DNA of 64,000 nucleotides, taken from the NCBI RefSeq assembly GCF_001571005.1, contig NZ_BCST01000001.1, positions 310,001 to 374,000 on the forward strand. The letters run 5' to 3'. Shown piece by piece: positions 9,057-18,085 of this stretch (within the stretch, counting starts at the first letter, position 1; every line of letters begins with the position of its first letter). The notes beneath the pieces were generated by a model. That model had not been told where the DNA came from. It did not search any database and saw only the letters and a program-made list of their open reading frames with translations. The DNA comes from Herbiconiux solani NBRC 106740 (GTDB taxonomy: Bacteria; Actinomycetota; Actinomycetes; Actinomycetales; Microbacteriaceae). A program made the position numbers and the translations under genes.

Positions 9057-10300
9057 GGAACGACGCGTACTCCCTTGCCCACGACGGTGATTCCGGAATC
9101 GGTGACCGTGAAGCCCCGCTCCCGGTCGCGGTCGGGGTCGACGCCCACCTGGGCGCCCGCGGTGACGACGACGTTCTTGTCCAGGATAGCGCGGCGGACG
9201 ATCGCATCCGGTTCGATGTGCACGCGGTCGAAGAGCACCGACTGCTGCACCAGCGCGCCGGAGTCGACCGTGGTCCACGGGCCGACCACGCTGTCCTCGA
9301 CGCGGGCGCCGGAGATCAGGCAGCCGAGCGAGACGATCGACTCGACCGTCACTCCCGGGTTGCCCTTCGAGTCGCGCACGAACTTCGCCGGCGGCGAGTT
9401 GAGGGCCTGGGTGTAGATGGGCCAGGCCTCGTTGTAGAGGTTGAAGACCGGCAGGGCCGAGATCAGGTCCTGGTGGGCGTCGTAGAACGACTCGATCGTT
9501 CCCACGTCGCGCCAGTAGTAGCGGTCGCGGTCGGTCGACCCCGGCACCACGTTGCGGTTGAGGTCGTAGACCGCCGCGTTGCCCGCGGCCACGAAGTCGG
9601 GGATGATGTCGCCGCCCATGTCGTGGCTGGACTCGGGACGCTCACCGTCGCGGATGACGGCCTCGATCAGCTGGTCGGCGTCGAAGACGTAGTTGCCCAT
9701 CGAGGCGAGCACCTCGCCGGGGGAGTCGGCGAGGCCGACGGCATCCTTCGGCTTCTCGAGGAACTCCGCGATGCGCGTGGGGTCGTCGTCCTCCACCTGG
9801 ATGATGCCGAACTGGTCCGAGAGCTCGATCGGCTGGCGGATGGCCGCGACGGTCGCGCCGGCGCCGGACTCGATGTGCGCCTGGATCATCTGCTCGAAGT
9901 CCATGCGGTAGACGTGGTCGGCGCCGACCACGACGACGATGTCGGGGTTCTCGTCGCGGATCAGGTTGAGCGACTGCAGGATGGCGTCGGCCGAACCGCT
10001 GAACCAGCGCTTGCCGAGCCGCTGCTGCGCGGGCACCGAGGCGATGTAGGAGTTGAGCAGCCCGTTGAGGTGCCAGGTCTGCGAGACGTGCCGGTCGAGC
10101 GAGTGCGACTTGTACTGCGTGAGCACCACGATCTGCGACAGCCCCGAGTTGACGAGGTTCGACAGCGCGAAGTCGATCAAGCGGTACCCCCCGCCGAACG
10201 GGACGCCGGGCTTGGCCCGGTCGGCCGTGAGGGGCATGAGGCGCTTGCCCTCGCCTCCGGCCAGGACGATGCCGAAGATCTTCTTTGATGCTGCTGCCAT
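9053..10300 (-). CDS. glgC: Glucose-1-phosphate adenylyltransferase GlgC
   Basis: 415 residues. GlgC makes ADP-glucose, the donor for glycogen synthesis. The N-terminal nucleotidyltransferase motif is [21 protein letters not shown], followed by the conserved GTADA-like [20 protein letters not shown] and the substrate site FLEKP; the C-terminal part is a left-handed beta-helix. The ATG at 10300 was chosen; an ATG at 10312 would add four residues. It is divergent from glgA with only 48 nt between starts, so both share a compact control region. Confidence 0.95.
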   Translation of the reverse strand: MAAASKKIFGIVLAGGEGKRLMPLTADRAKPGVPFGGGYRLIDFALSNLVNSGLSQIVVLTQYKSHSLDRHVSQTWHLNGLLNSYIASVPAQQRLGKRWFSGSADAILQSLNLIRDENPDIVVVVGADHVYRMDFEQMIQAHIESGAGATVAAIRQPIELSDQFGIIQVEDDDPTRIAEFLEKPKDAVGLADSPGEVLASMGNYVFDADQLIEAVIRDGERPESSHDMGGDIIPDFVAAGNAAVYDLNRNVVPGSTDRDRYYWRDVGTIESFYDAHQDLISALPVFNLYNEAWPIYTQALNSPPAKFVRDSKGNPGVTVESIVSLGCLISGARVEDSVVGPWTTVDSGALVQQSVLFDRVHIEPDAIVRRAILDKNVVVTAGAQVGVDPDRDRERGFTVTDSGITVVGKGVRVVP

Positions 10301-10336
10301 ACCCCCCACCATAATGAGGTTTTCCCCGCGGGGTAC

Positions 10337-10342
10337 TACGGT
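10337..10342 (+). promoter_or_regulatory. Leaderless -10 box of glgA
   Basis: TACGGT ends 6 nt before the glgA ATG, so transcription would begin at or next to the start codon. It lies in the 48-nt glgC/glgA divergent region. Confidence 0.65.
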
Positions 10343-10348
10343 TCGACT

Positions 10349-11533
10349 ATGCGAGTCGATGTGATTACCCGTGAGTATCCGCCCGAGGTCTACGGAGGAG
10401 CCGGCGTCCACGTCGCCGAGCTCGTCAAGGCGCTCCGGTCCCATCTGGACGTGACGGTGCGCTGCTTCGGCGCCCCCCGCGACGAGCCCGACGTGTTCGC
10501 CTACCAGGTGCCGCAGGAGCTCGTGGGCGCGAACCCCAGCCTCACCACACTCGGCGTCGACCTGCAGATCGCCGAAGCGGTCGCCGGTACCTCGCTCGTG
10601 CACTCGCACACCTGGTACGCCAACGCGGCCGGCCGCCTCGCCGCCCTGCTGCACGACGTGCCGCACGTCGTCACCGCGCACTCGCTCGAGCCGCTCCGCC
10701 CCTGGAAGGCCGAGCAGCTCGGCGGCGGCTACCGCATCTCGTCGCTGATCGAGAAGGATGCGTTCGAGTCGGCGGATGCGGTGATCGCCGTGTCGAACGG
10801 CATGCGCCGCGACATCCTCCGCTCCTACCCGGCGCTGGACGAGTCGAAGGTGACCACGGTCTACAACGGCATCGACCTCGAGCGCTGGCGCCCGACCGTC
10901 GACCCCGAGGTGCTCGAGCGCCACGGCATCGACCCGGACCGGCCGACCGTCGTCTTCGTCGGCCGGATCACCCGTCAGAAGGGCCTGCCGTACCTCCTCC
11001 GCGCGATCGCGATGCTGCCGCCCGAGGTGCAGGTCGTGCTCTGCGCCGGCGCCCCGGACACCGCCGCGATCATGGAGGAGGTCTCCTCCGCGGTCCGCAC
11101 CCTGCAGGAGACCCGCACCGGGATCGTCTGGATCGAGGAGATCCTGCCGCAGCCCGCGCTGGCCGCCGTGCTCACGGCCGCGACCGTCTTCGTCTGCCCC
11201 TCGGTCTACGAGCCGCTCGGCATCGTCAACCTCGAGGCCATGGCCTGCGGGCTGCCGGTCGTCGGCACCGCCACGGGCGGCATCCCCGAGGTCGTCGACG
11301 ACGGCGTCACGGGTCTGCTCGTGCCGATCGACCAGGCGCAGGACGGAACGGGCACGCCGACCGACCCCGATCTCTTCGTCGCCGATCTCGCCCGTGCCCT
11401 CACCGAGGTGGTCTCGGACCCGGTGCGCGCCGCCGAGATGGGACGCGCCGGCCGGGCCCGTGCCGAGGCCGAGTTCAGCTGGGGCGCCATCGCCTCTCAG
11501 ACCGCTGAGATCTACCGGTCGCTTGTCGGGTAG
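10349..11533 (+). CDS. glgA: Glycogen synthase, actinobacterial GT4 type (GlgA/GlgM)
   Basis: 394 residues. It has an N-terminal Rossmann start ([21 protein letters not shown]) and a GT-B retaining domain with [18 protein letters not shown] and [18 protein letters not shown]. This short family is annotated as ADP-glucose glycogen synthase; in mycobacteria the equivalent makes maltose-1-phosphate (GlgM) for the GlgE route. Which activity applies cannot be told from sequence. It pairs with the divergent glgC, and trehalose synthase lies 2 kb away, so the area serves alpha-glucan metabolism. Confidence 0.92.
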   Translation: MRVDVITREYPPEVYGGAGVHVAELVKALRSHLDVTVRCFGAPRDEPDVFAYQVPQELVGANPSLTTLGVDLQIAEAVAGTSLVHSHTWYANAAGRLAALLHDVPHVVTAHSLEPLRPWKAEQLGGGYRISSLIEKDAFESADAVIAVSNGMRRDILRSYPALDESKVTTVYNGIDLERWRPTVDPEVLERHGIDPDRPTVVFVGRITRQKGLPYLLRAIAMLPPEVQVVLCAGAPDTAAIMEEVSSAVRTLQETRTGIVWIEEILPQPALAAVLTAATVFVCPSVYEPLGIVNLEAMACGLPVVGTATGGIPEVVDDGVTGLLVPIDQAQDGTGTPTDPDLFVADLARALTEVVSDPVRAAEMGRAGRARAEAEFSWGAIASQTAEIYRSLVG

Positions 11534-11549
11534 CGGGCCGGTGGTTGGT

Positions 11550-11555
11550 TAGGCT
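11550..11555 (+). promoter_or_regulatory. Leaderless -10 box of ABC ATPase
   Basis: TAGGCT ends 6 nt before the ATG at 11562. The gene follows glgA by 28 nt but so appears to have its own start point. Confidence 0.65.
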
Positions 11556-11561
11556 TGGAGC

Positions 11562-12344
11562 ATGCCCACTGTGCTCGATCTCGAAGACGTTTCGGTTGTC
11601 CGCGATGGAAATCCCATCCTGAGCGGGGTGAACTGGAAAGTCGACGGTGATCAGCGCTGGGTCGTGCTCGGGCCCAACGGCGCCGGCAAGACCACCCTGC
11701 TGCAGATCGCGGCCGCGATGAGCCACCCGTCCGGCGGCACCGTACAGGTGCTCGAGGGCACGCTGGGCCAGGTCGACCTGTTCGAGCTGCGGCCCCGCGT
11801 GGGCTTCGCCTCGAGCGCGATGGCCCGCCGCTTCCCGGCCAACGAGACCGTGCTGAACGTCGTGCTGACGGCCGCCTACTCGGTGACCGGCCGGTGGAAC
11901 GAGGCCTACGAGGACATCGACCTCCGCCGCGCCCAGCGGGTGCTGAGCGAGTGGAAGCTCGATCACCTGTCGGACCGGCTGTTCGGTTCGCTCAGCGACG
12001 GCGAGCAGAAGCGCGTGCAGATCGCCCGCTCGGTCATGACCGACCCGGAGCTGCTGCTGCTGGACGAGCCGGCCGCGAGCCTGGACCTCGGCGCCCGCGA
12101 GGAGCTGCTGCAGCTGCTCGGCGGCTACGCCTCGGCTCCCGAGGCCCCGGCGATCGTGATGGTGACCCACCACGTCGAGGAGATCCCGCGCGGATTCACG
12201 CACGCCCTGCTCCTCAACAAGGAGGGCATTGTGGCAAGCGGCGCGGTCGGCGAGGTGCTCACGGCCGACAACCTCACCGAGACCTTCGGACTGCCGATCG
12301 CCTTGAGCGAGGACGACGGGCGTTTCTCCGCTCGCGCGGCCTGA
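11562..12344 (+). CDS. ABC transporter ATP-binding protein, partner unknown
   Basis: 260 residues with one ABC domain: Walker A GPNGAGKTT, a signature modified to GSLSDGEQKRVQIAR (SDG instead of SGG), Walker B LLLLDEPAASLD, and H-loop MVTHHVEEI. The layout resembles the ModF/YlmA-like soluble ATPases that lack adjacent permeases. No permease gene is next to it. Downstream lies rpmE2, 72 nt away with its own probable promoter. The substrate is unknown. Confidence 0.85.
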   Translation: MPTVLDLEDVSVVRDGNPILSGVNWKVDGDQRWVVLGPNGAGKTTLLQIAAAMSHPSGGTVQVLEGTLGQVDLFELRPRVGFASSAMARRFPANETVLNVVLTAAYSVTGRWNEAYEDIDLRRAQRVLSEWKLDHLSDRLFGSLSDGEQKRVQIARSVMTDPELLLLDEPAASLDLGAREELLQLLGGYASAPEAPAIVMVTHHVEEIPRGFTHALLLNKEGIVASGAVGEVLTADNLTETFGLPIALSEDDGRFSARAA

Positions 12345-12416
12345 AACCTGCTAAACTCGTCAGCTGGCCCTCTGGCCCACGATTTCCTTCCCCGCCGTAG
12401 AACCAAGGACACCACT

Positions 12417-12674
12417 ATGAAGTCTGACACCCACCCCACGTACGCACCCGTCGTGTTCCGCGACCTCGCGTCGGGAGCCACGTTCCTCACCCGTTCGACC
12501 GTGTCGAGCGCGAAGACGATCGAGTGGGAAGACGGCAACACCTACCCGGTGATCGACGTCGAGATCTCGTCCGAGTCGCACCCGTTCTACACGGGCAAGC
12601 AGCGCATCCTCGACTCGGCCGGCCGCGTCGAGAAGTTCAACAGCCGATACAAGGGCTTCGGCGGCAGCAAGTAG
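12417..12674 (+). CDS. rpmE2: 50S ribosomal protein L31 type B (zinc-independent)
   Basis: 85 residues, starting [20 protein letters not shown] and ending with the family block [21 protein letters not shown]. The C-x2-C zinc ligands of type A L31 are absent, so this is the C-minus type B form. Such genes are often released under zinc limitation when both types exist; no Zur-like box was recognised here, so it may be the only L31 and constitutive. A TAAACT at 12352-12357 is a possible -10. A strong terminator follows. Confidence 0.95.
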   Translation: MKSDTHPTYAPVVFRDLASGATFLTRSTVSSAKTIEWEDGNTYPVIDVEISSESHPFYTGKQRILDSAGRVEKFNSRYKGFGGSK

Positions 12675-12690
12675 TCTCCGCCCCACACGA

Positions 12691-12725
12691 AAAGACCCCC
12701 ACGGCCTCGGCCGGTGGGGGTCTTT
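12691..12725. terminator. Intrinsic terminator after rpmE2, probably bidirectional
   Basis: A 12-bp perfect stem (AAAGACCCCCAC paired with GTGGGGGTCTTT, arms 12691-12702 and 12714-12725) with an 11-nt loop. T-rich ends occur on both strands, serving rpmE2 and the convergent exonuclease gene. Confidence 0.9.
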
Positions 12726-12737
12726 CGCTGTCCGTGC

Positions 12738-13556
12738 CTAGACGCGCGGCGGCACCTCGGGCCACCCGCGTCGTGAGGTGAAGGCGGGGTCGCGCGTGCG
12801 CCGCATGTAGTCCTCGAACGAATCGCACTGCGCCTCGTGCCAGGCCGACTGGGCGGCGTGCAGGTCGTGCGGCGACAGGTCGAGCTCGCCCGCGTACTTG
12901 ACAGCGATGGCCTGGGCCACCCGGCCCGCCGCGATCGCATCGGCCCCGGCATCGTGGGCGTCGAGCAGTTCGACCCCGTAGAACGCGGCCGACACCTCGA
13001 GCGTGCGCTTGCCCTTGCGGTATCGGTCGACCTGCTTGTCGATCACGAGGGGATCGACCACGGGGCCGGGCACCAGCGGCGCGATGCCGTGCCGCACCGC
13101 TTCGCGGTTGAGCAGGGTGAGGTCGTAGGGCGCGTTGTAGATGACGAGCGAGTACCCCTCCGCGAAGACGCGGCGCAGCTCACCGACGATCTCGCCCACG
13201 ACCTCGGCCGCGGGCCGGCCGTTGGCCTTGGCGTCCGCCGTGCTGACGCCGTGCACGGCCGTGGCCTGCTCCGGGATCTCCACACCCGGATCGGCCAGCC
13301 AGTCGCGTCGCGAGACCGTAGCGCCCGTCGCGTCGAGGACGCTGACGTTCGCGGTGACGACCCGGCTGGTCTCGACGTCGATGCCGGTGGTCTCAAGGTC
13401 GAACACCGCGAGTCTCTCGGCCCAGGCGGGAAGGACGGCGGTGGCGACTGACTGCTCGATCGTATCCATTGCGGCGATCGTGTCATCAGCCGCCGACACC
13501 GGGGCCGAGACCGGCTCCGGCTCGAGATCGAACAGGGTCGGAGCGGTGATCGTCAT
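12738..13556 (-). CDS. DnaQ-like 3'-5' exonuclease (DEDDh type)
   Basis: 272 residues from the ATG at 13556; a longer frame adds an Arg-rich stretch unlike protein. ExoI is FDLETTGID, motif II is in YNAPYDLTLLN, and motif III is in LLDAHDAGADAIAAGR with H-x4-D spacing, so the active site looks intact. The family covers the polymerase III epsilon subunit and other exonucleases; the gene stands alone, which suggests an epsilon-like repair or RNA/DNA trimming enzyme. The N-terminal TLFDLEPE might be a sliding-clamp contact (inference). Confidence 0.85.
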   Translation of the reverse strand: MTITAPTLFDLEPEPVSAPVSAADDTIAAMDTIEQSVATAVLPAWAERLAVFDLETTGIDVETSRVVTANVSVLDATGATVSRRDWLADPGVEIPEQATAVHGVSTADAKANGRPAAEVVGEIVGELRRVFAEGYSLVIYNAPYDLTLLNREAVRHGIAPLVPGPVVDPLVIDKQVDRYRKGKRTLEVSAAFYGVELLDAHDAGADAIAAGRVAQAIAVKYAGELDLSPHDLHAAQSAWHEAQCDSFEDYMRRTRDPAFTSRRGWPEVPPRV

Positions 13557-13607
13557 ACCCGTCAGTCTGCCGCGCCTCCAGCGACTCCAGAGGCACCGAC
13601 ACACGGG

Positions 13608-15332
13608 TCAGCGACCCTCGGTCTCTTCCGTGCGCTGCCCCACGTGCAGCCAGTAGAAGGTCTGCGTGCCGAAGGTGAGCGTGACCGTGCCCTCGTCGTC
13701 GAACGAGGGGAACTCCGAGTGCCCGAACAGGTCGAACAACCGGCGCCCGGCGAACTGCGGCGCGGTGATCGTGGCCGACCCCGGGTTGTGCGCGAAGTTG
13801 AACACGCAGAGCAGGTCTTCCGGCCCGTCGCCGAAGTAGGCGCCCGAGCCCTCGTAGCTCCGCACGAAGGAGAGCACGGAGTCGCTGTCGGTCGGCAGCA
13901 CCTCCATCGTGCCGAGCCCGAAGGCAGGGTGCGCCTTCCGCACGTGGATGACGTTCCGCACCCAGTGCAGGAGCGACCGGGACTGCGCGAGCTGGGACTC
14001 CACGTTGACCAGCGTGTAGTTGTAGACCAGCGACTGCACGACCGGGAGGAAGAGCTTGCCGGGGTCGGCGGTGGAGAAGCCCGCGTTCCGGTCCGGCGTC
14101 CACTGCATCGGCGTGCGGGAGGAATCGCGGTCGGGCAGCCAGATGTTGTCGCCCATCCCGATCTCGTCGCCGTAATAGAGGAACGGGCTGCCCGGGAGGG
14201 CGAAGAGCAAGGCGTGGACGAGCTCGAGCTCGGCGCGCGAGTTGTCGAGCAGGGGAGCGAGCCGGCGGCGGATGCCGATGTTCGACCGCATCCGCGGGTC
14301 GTAGGCGTACCAGCCGTACATCGCCTGCCGGTACTCCTCGGAGACCATCTCGAGGGTCAGCTCGTCGTGGTTGCGGAGGAAGACGCCCCAGGCGGCGGAC
14401 TCCGGGATGTCGGTGGTCTCGGAGAGCACCCGCACCAGCTCGTCGGCCTTCTGCGACCGCAGCGAGTAGAAGATGCGCGGCATGACGGGGAAGTCGAAGG
14501 CCATGTGGCACTCCGGCTCCTCCTCGGTGCCGAAGAACGCGGCGACCTCGCGGGGCCACTGGTTGGCCTCGGCCACGAGCATGCGGCCGGGGTATTCGTT
14601 GTCGATCATCTCGCGGAGCTTCACGATGAACTCGTGGGTCTTCGGCTCGCCCTCGCCGTTGCCCTCGTCGGACTCGTAGAGGTAGGGGATCGCATCCAGC
14701 CGGATGCCGTCGACGCCCATGTCGAACCAGAACCGCACGGTGTCGAAGATCGCCTCGTGCACGGCCGGGTTCTCGAAGTTGAGGTCGGGCTGGTGCGAGA
14801 AGAACCGGTGCCAGAAGAACTGCCGGCGCACGGGGTCGAAGGTCCAGTTGGACTCCTCGGTGTCGACGAAGATGATGCGGATGTTCTCGTACTTCTCGTC
14901 GGTGTCGCTCCAGACGTAGAAGTCGCCGTAAGGGCCCTCGGGGTCTTCGCGCGACTTCTGGAACCACTCGTGCGCGTCCGAGGTGTGGTTCAGCGGGAAG
15001 TCGATCACGATGCGCATGTTGCGCTCGTGCGCCTTGGTCACCAGGTCGCGGAACTCCTCGACCGTCCCGTAGTCCGGCAGCACGGCCGTGAAGTCCGAGA
15101 CGTCGTAGCCGCCGTCGCGCATCGGCGACATGAAGAAGGGGGGCAGCCAGAGCGCGTCGATCCCGAGCCACTGCAGGTAGTCCAGCTTCGAGATCAGGCC
15201 GGCGATGTCGCCGAAGCCGTCGCCGTTCGAGTCGACGAACGACCGGATCATCACCTCGTAGAACACCGACCGCTTGTACCACTGCGGATCGAGGGTGAGG
15301 CCCGGCTGCTGGATGGGAGCGGTGTAGTTCAC
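13608..15332 (-). CDS. treS: Maltose alpha-D-glucosyltransferase / trehalose synthase TreS
   Basis: 574 residues from a GTG preceded by AAAGGA. This GH13 enzyme interconverts maltose and trehalose. The catalytic triad is visible: nucleophile D213 (GIRLDAIPYLYE), acid/base E255 (MLVAEANQ) and D323 (LRNHDELT). The N-terminal motif WYKRSVFYEVMIRSFVDSNGDGFGD is typical of TreS, and the length agrees. No maltokinase (Pep2) is fused or adjacent. With glgC and glgA nearby it links trehalose to glycogen. It is divergent from the hydrolase gene at 15440. Confidence 0.95.
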   Translation of the reverse strand: MNYTAPIQQPGLTLDPQWYKRSVFYEVMIRSFVDSNGDGFGDIAGLISKLDYLQWLGIDALWLPPFFMSPMRDGGYDVSDFTAVLPDYGTVEEFRDLVTKAHERNMRIVIDFPLNHTSDAHEWFQKSREDPEGPYGDFYVWSDTDEKYENIRIIFVDTEESNWTFDPVRRQFFWHRFFSHQPDLNFENPAVHEAIFDTVRFWFDMGVDGIRLDAIPYLYESDEGNGEGEPKTHEFIVKLREMIDNEYPGRMLVAEANQWPREVAAFFGTEEEPECHMAFDFPVMPRIFYSLRSQKADELVRVLSETTDIPESAAWGVFLRNHDELTLEMVSEEYRQAMYGWYAYDPRMRSNIGIRRRLAPLLDNSRAELELVHALLFALPGSPFLYYGDEIGMGDNIWLPDRDSSRTPMQWTPDRNAGFSTADPGKLFLPVVQSLVYNYTLVNVESQLAQSRSLLHWVRNVIHVRKAHPAFGLGTMEVLPTDSDSVLSFVRSYEGSGAYFGDGPEDLLCVFNFAHNPGSATITAPQFAGRRLFDLFGHSEFPSFDDEGTVTLTFGTQTFYWLHVGQRTEETEGR

Positions 15333-15426
15333 GGGGGTCCTTTCGGAGCACGGGGGGAACGGGTGACCGGCAGGAGCGATCCCTGAATCACGTTAGTCCA
15401 AACCGCTCCGGCCGGAAGGGCGCGTC

Positions 15427-15432
15427 TATGCT
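15427..15432 (+). promoter_or_regulatory. Leaderless -10 box of alpha/beta hydrolase
   Basis: TATGCT ends 7 nt before the ATG at 15440. It overlaps the alternative ATG at 15428, which argues for the shorter start. Confidence 0.65.
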
Positions 15433-15439
15433 TGAGCGG

Positions 15440-16375
15440 ATGACCGTCGCCTCGCCCTACGCCGAAGAGCTCTCCCGGATGCCCGTGGTGGAGCGGGTGA
15501 TGGAGGTCGCCGGCAGCAGCACCCACCTGTGGGAGTACGGCGCATCCGGGGCCGATCCCCAGGCCAGAGCGGATGCACGCACCCTGATCGTCGTCGTGCA
15601 CGGCTACCGGGGGGATCACCACGGCCTCGAACCCGTGATCGCCCAGCTCGGCGGCGACGCGCACGCGGGCACGCGGATCGTCGCCCCCGATCTTCCGGGC
15701 TTCGGCGTGTCGACCCCGCTCGACGCGGTGCACGACGTGCCGGGCTACTCCGCCTGGCTGCGCGAGATCGTCCCGGCTCTCCGCGCCGAGTCGCCGGAGG
15801 CGCGCCTCGTGGTGCTCGGCCACTCGTTCGGATCGATCATCGTCGCGGCCGCGCTCGGCAGCGAGCCGGGCCTCGAGGCCGATGCAGCCATCCTGATCAA
15901 CCCGATCGCCGCCCCGGCCCTCACCGGCCCGCGCGGCGTGATGACCCGGTTGGCGATCGGCTACTACCGGTTCGCCGCCGCCGTGCCGGAGAAGCTCGGC
16001 TTCGCCATCCTGGGCAGCCCGCTGGTCGTGCGCGTGATGAGCGTCACGATGGCGAAGACCCGCGAGAAGCCGCTGCGGCGCTGGATCCACGACCAGCACG
16101 ACCGGTACTTCTCGGCGTTCGCGAACCGCACGGTGGTGCTGGACGCCTTCCGCGCCTCGGTCGGCGACGACGTCAGCGAGTACGCGGCGCGGATCACGGT
16201 GCCGACCCTGCTGATCGCCGCGGACAGGGACGACATCACGCCGATCGAGGCCCAGCACCGCGTGCAGGCCGCCATGCCCGACGCCCGGCTCGTCGTGCTG
16301 CACGACGTCGGCCACCTGATCCACTACGAGAAGCCCGTCGAAGCCGCGCAGGCGATCACGGAGTTCCTCGCGTGA
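15440..16375 (+). CDS. Alpha/beta hydrolase
   Basis: 311 residues from the ATG at 15440, favoured over 15428 because the -10-like TATGCT covers the earlier codon. Fold motifs are the HGYRGDHHG oxyanion region, nucleophile elbow GHSFGS, an acid Asp in LLIAADRDDITP and the late His in HDVGHLIHYE. The substrate is unknown. Its stop overlaps the start of the following glycosyltransferase by 4 nt (GTGA), so the two genes are coupled and may act on the same glycoconjugate. Confidence 0.85.
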   Translation: MTVASPYAEELSRMPVVERVMEVAGSSTHLWEYGASGADPQARADARTLIVVVHGYRGDHHGLEPVIAQLGGDAHAGTRIVAPDLPGFGVSTPLDAVHDVPGYSAWLREIVPALRAESPEARLVVLGHSFGSIIVAAALGSEPGLEADAAILINPIAAPALTGPRGVMTRLAIGYYRFAAAVPEKLGFAILGSPLVVRVMSVTMAKTREKPLRRWIHDQHDRYFSAFANRTVVLDAFRASVGDDVSEYAARITVPTLLIAADRDDITPIEAQHRVQAAMPDARLVVLHDVGHLIHYEKPVEAAQAITEFLA

Positions 16376-17499
16376 GGCTCGCCGTCGACTGCCGGTACAC
16401 CCGCCTCGAGCGGCACGACGGCATCAGCCGCTACACGGCGGGGGTCGCGACAGCCCTGAAGGAGCTGATCGACGCGGGCGACCCGGCGGTGGCCGGGATC
16501 GAGCTCAGCATGATCATCAGCGACGAGCGCCAGCTCGCCATGCTCCCCGGCCTGCCCTGGGTGAAGGTCTCCGGCCCGACCAGTGTGCGCGAGCCCCTCG
16601 TCGCCCTGCAGGTCAACCGCAGCCGGCCCGACATGGTGATCAGCCCGATGCAGACGATGGGCACGCTCGGCCGTCGCTACCGGCTCGCGCTGACCGTGCA
16701 CGACCTCATCTACTACTCCAACCCCGAGCCGCCGCGCGACCTCCCCGGCTTCGTGCGGGTGCTCTGGCGGCTCTACCACAAGGCCTGGTGGCCGCAGCGG
16801 ATGCTCCTGAACGGCGCCGACGCGATCGTGACGGTGTCCGACACCACGCGCGACCTGATCGCCGAGCACCGGCTGACCCGGCGCCCGGTCACCGTGGCCC
16901 GGAACGCCGCCGACCTCCCGCCACGGGTGACCGCCGAGGCCGCCGCCGCGGACGCAGCGGCACGATCCCAGGCGAAGTCGCTCCTCTACATGGGCTCGTT
17001 CATGCCCTACAAGAACGTCGCGACCCTCGTGCGGGCGGCGGCCGAGCTCCCCGACTACACGCTCCATCTGCTCAGCCGCGCGAGCGAGGCCGACGAGGCG
17101 CGTCTGCGCGCAATCGATCCCGAGGCGCGGCTCGTCTTCCACGGCGGCGTCAGCGACGAGGAGTACCAGCGCCTGCTCGGCCAGGCGACCGCCCTGGTCA
17201 CCGCGTCCCTCGACGAAGGCTTCGGCATCCCGCTGGTCGAGTCGATGGGCCAGGGCACCCCGGTGGTCGTCAGCGACATCGGGGTCTTCCGCGAGATCGG
17301 GGGAGAGGCCGCCCTGTTCGCCCCGGCGAAGGATGCGGCCGCGTTCGCCGCGGCCGTCCGCACCCTGGAGGACCCGGCGGAGTGGGCCGGCCGCTCCCGG
17401 GCCTCACGCCGTCAGGCGGAGTCGTTCAGCTGGGAAGCGTCAGCTCGAGCGCTAGCGGGGCTCGCGACCGGATCGACGGGTCGATCGCGACGCCGTTGA
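16372..17499 (+). CDS. Glycosyltransferase family 4
   Basis: 375 residues from a GTG overlapping the hydrolase stop. GT-B fold signs: N-terminal MRLAVDCRYTRLERHDGISRY, DAIVTVSDTTRDLI, KSLLYMGSFMPYKNVATLVRA and the donor site ASLDEGFGIPLVESMGQGTPVV. The acceptor and sugar are unknown. The end of the frame runs 74 nt into the convergent histidine phosphatase, giving an Arg/Gly/Ser-rich tail that may be dispensable. Confidence 0.88.
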   Translation: MRLAVDCRYTRLERHDGISRYTAGVATALKELIDAGDPAVAGIELSMIISDERQLAMLPGLPWVKVSGPTSVREPLVALQVNRSRPDMVISPMQTMGTLGRRYRLALTVHDLIYYSNPEPPRDLPGFVRVLWRLYHKAWWPQRMLLNGADAIVTVSDTTRDLIAEHRLTRRPVTVARNAADLPPRVTAEAAAADAAARSQAKSLLYMGSFMPYKNVATLVRAAAELPDYTLHLLSRASEADEARLRAIDPEARLVFHGGVSDEEYQRLLGQATALVTASLDEGFGIPLVESMGQGTPVVVSDIGVFREIGGEAALFAPAKDAAAFAAAVRTLEDPAEWAGRSRASRRQAESFSWEASARALAGLATGSTGRSRRR

Positions 17500-18052
17500 A
17501 CTCGGCGATCGAGAGCTCGCCGTCGTCGACCAGGAACTCGTGCGCGGAGCCGTTCGGGATCGCGTGGCCCTTCTCGGGCAGCTTCTTCTCGGTCACGTAA
17601 CGGATCAGGGATCCGATCACCCCGCCGTGCGAGACGACGATCAGTGACTCGCCGGGGTGCTCCTCGGCGAGCGCCTGCAGGGCGGGCAGCACCCGCGCGA
17701 CGACGTGCGAGCGACGCTCGCGACCGGGGACGGGGCCGAGCGGATCCGGGAACCGCTCGCGCAGCTCCTCGGAGTTGAGCCCTTCGGCCTCACCGTAGCT
17801 GCGCTCGACCAGGTCGGGCACCAGCTCGACCCCGCCGAGGCCCGTGGCCGCGGCGATGATCTCGGCCGTCTCGCGGGCGCGGCCGAGCGGGCTCGCGACG
17901 ATGCCGTCGAAGTGACGCTCGGCGAGGATCCGCCCGGTCTCCCTGGCCTGCTCGCGGCCGGTCTCGTTCAGCGGGATGTCGGTGCTCCCCTGGATCCGCT
18001 TCTGGAGGTTCCAGTCGGTCTGCCCGTGGCGCACGAAGGTGAAGGTAGTCAT
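17426..18052 (-). CDS. Histidine phosphatase family protein (phosphoglycerate mutase-like)
   Basis: 208 residues. The phosphorylated His is in FTFVRHGQTDWN and the second His in VVSHGGVIG; the R of SPLGRARETAEII completes the site. It is likely a broad or specific small-molecule phosphatase rather than true phosphoglycerate mutase, as it is shorter. A leaderless -10 box precedes its ATG. The last 74 nt overlap the opposite-strand glycosyltransferase. Confidence 0.88.
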   Translation of the reverse strand: MTTFTFVRHGQTDWNLQKRIQGSTDIPLNETGREQARETGRILAERHFDGIVASPLGRARETAEIIAAATGLGGVELVPDLVERSYGEAEGLNSEELRERFPDPLGPVPGRERRSHVVARVLPALQALAEEHPGESLIVVSHGGVIGSLIRYVTEKKLPEKGHAIPNGSAHEFLVDDGELSIAEFNGVAIDPSIRSRAPLALELTLPS

Positions 18053-18059
18053 CGGGGCA

Positions 18060-18065
18060 AGTCTA
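18060..18065 (-). promoter_or_regulatory. Leaderless -10 box of histidine phosphatase
   Basis: On the minus strand TAGACT ends 7 nt before the ATG at 18052. Confidence 0.6.
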
Positions 18066-18085
18066 CGAGCCCGCGGCGGCTCGGA

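Noticed and set aside
13644-15386. Plus-strand open frame of 580 codons opposite treS
   Set aside because: TreS on the minus strand has an intact GH13 triad. The plus-strand translation is low-complexity Val/Glu/Arg and matches nothing I recognise.
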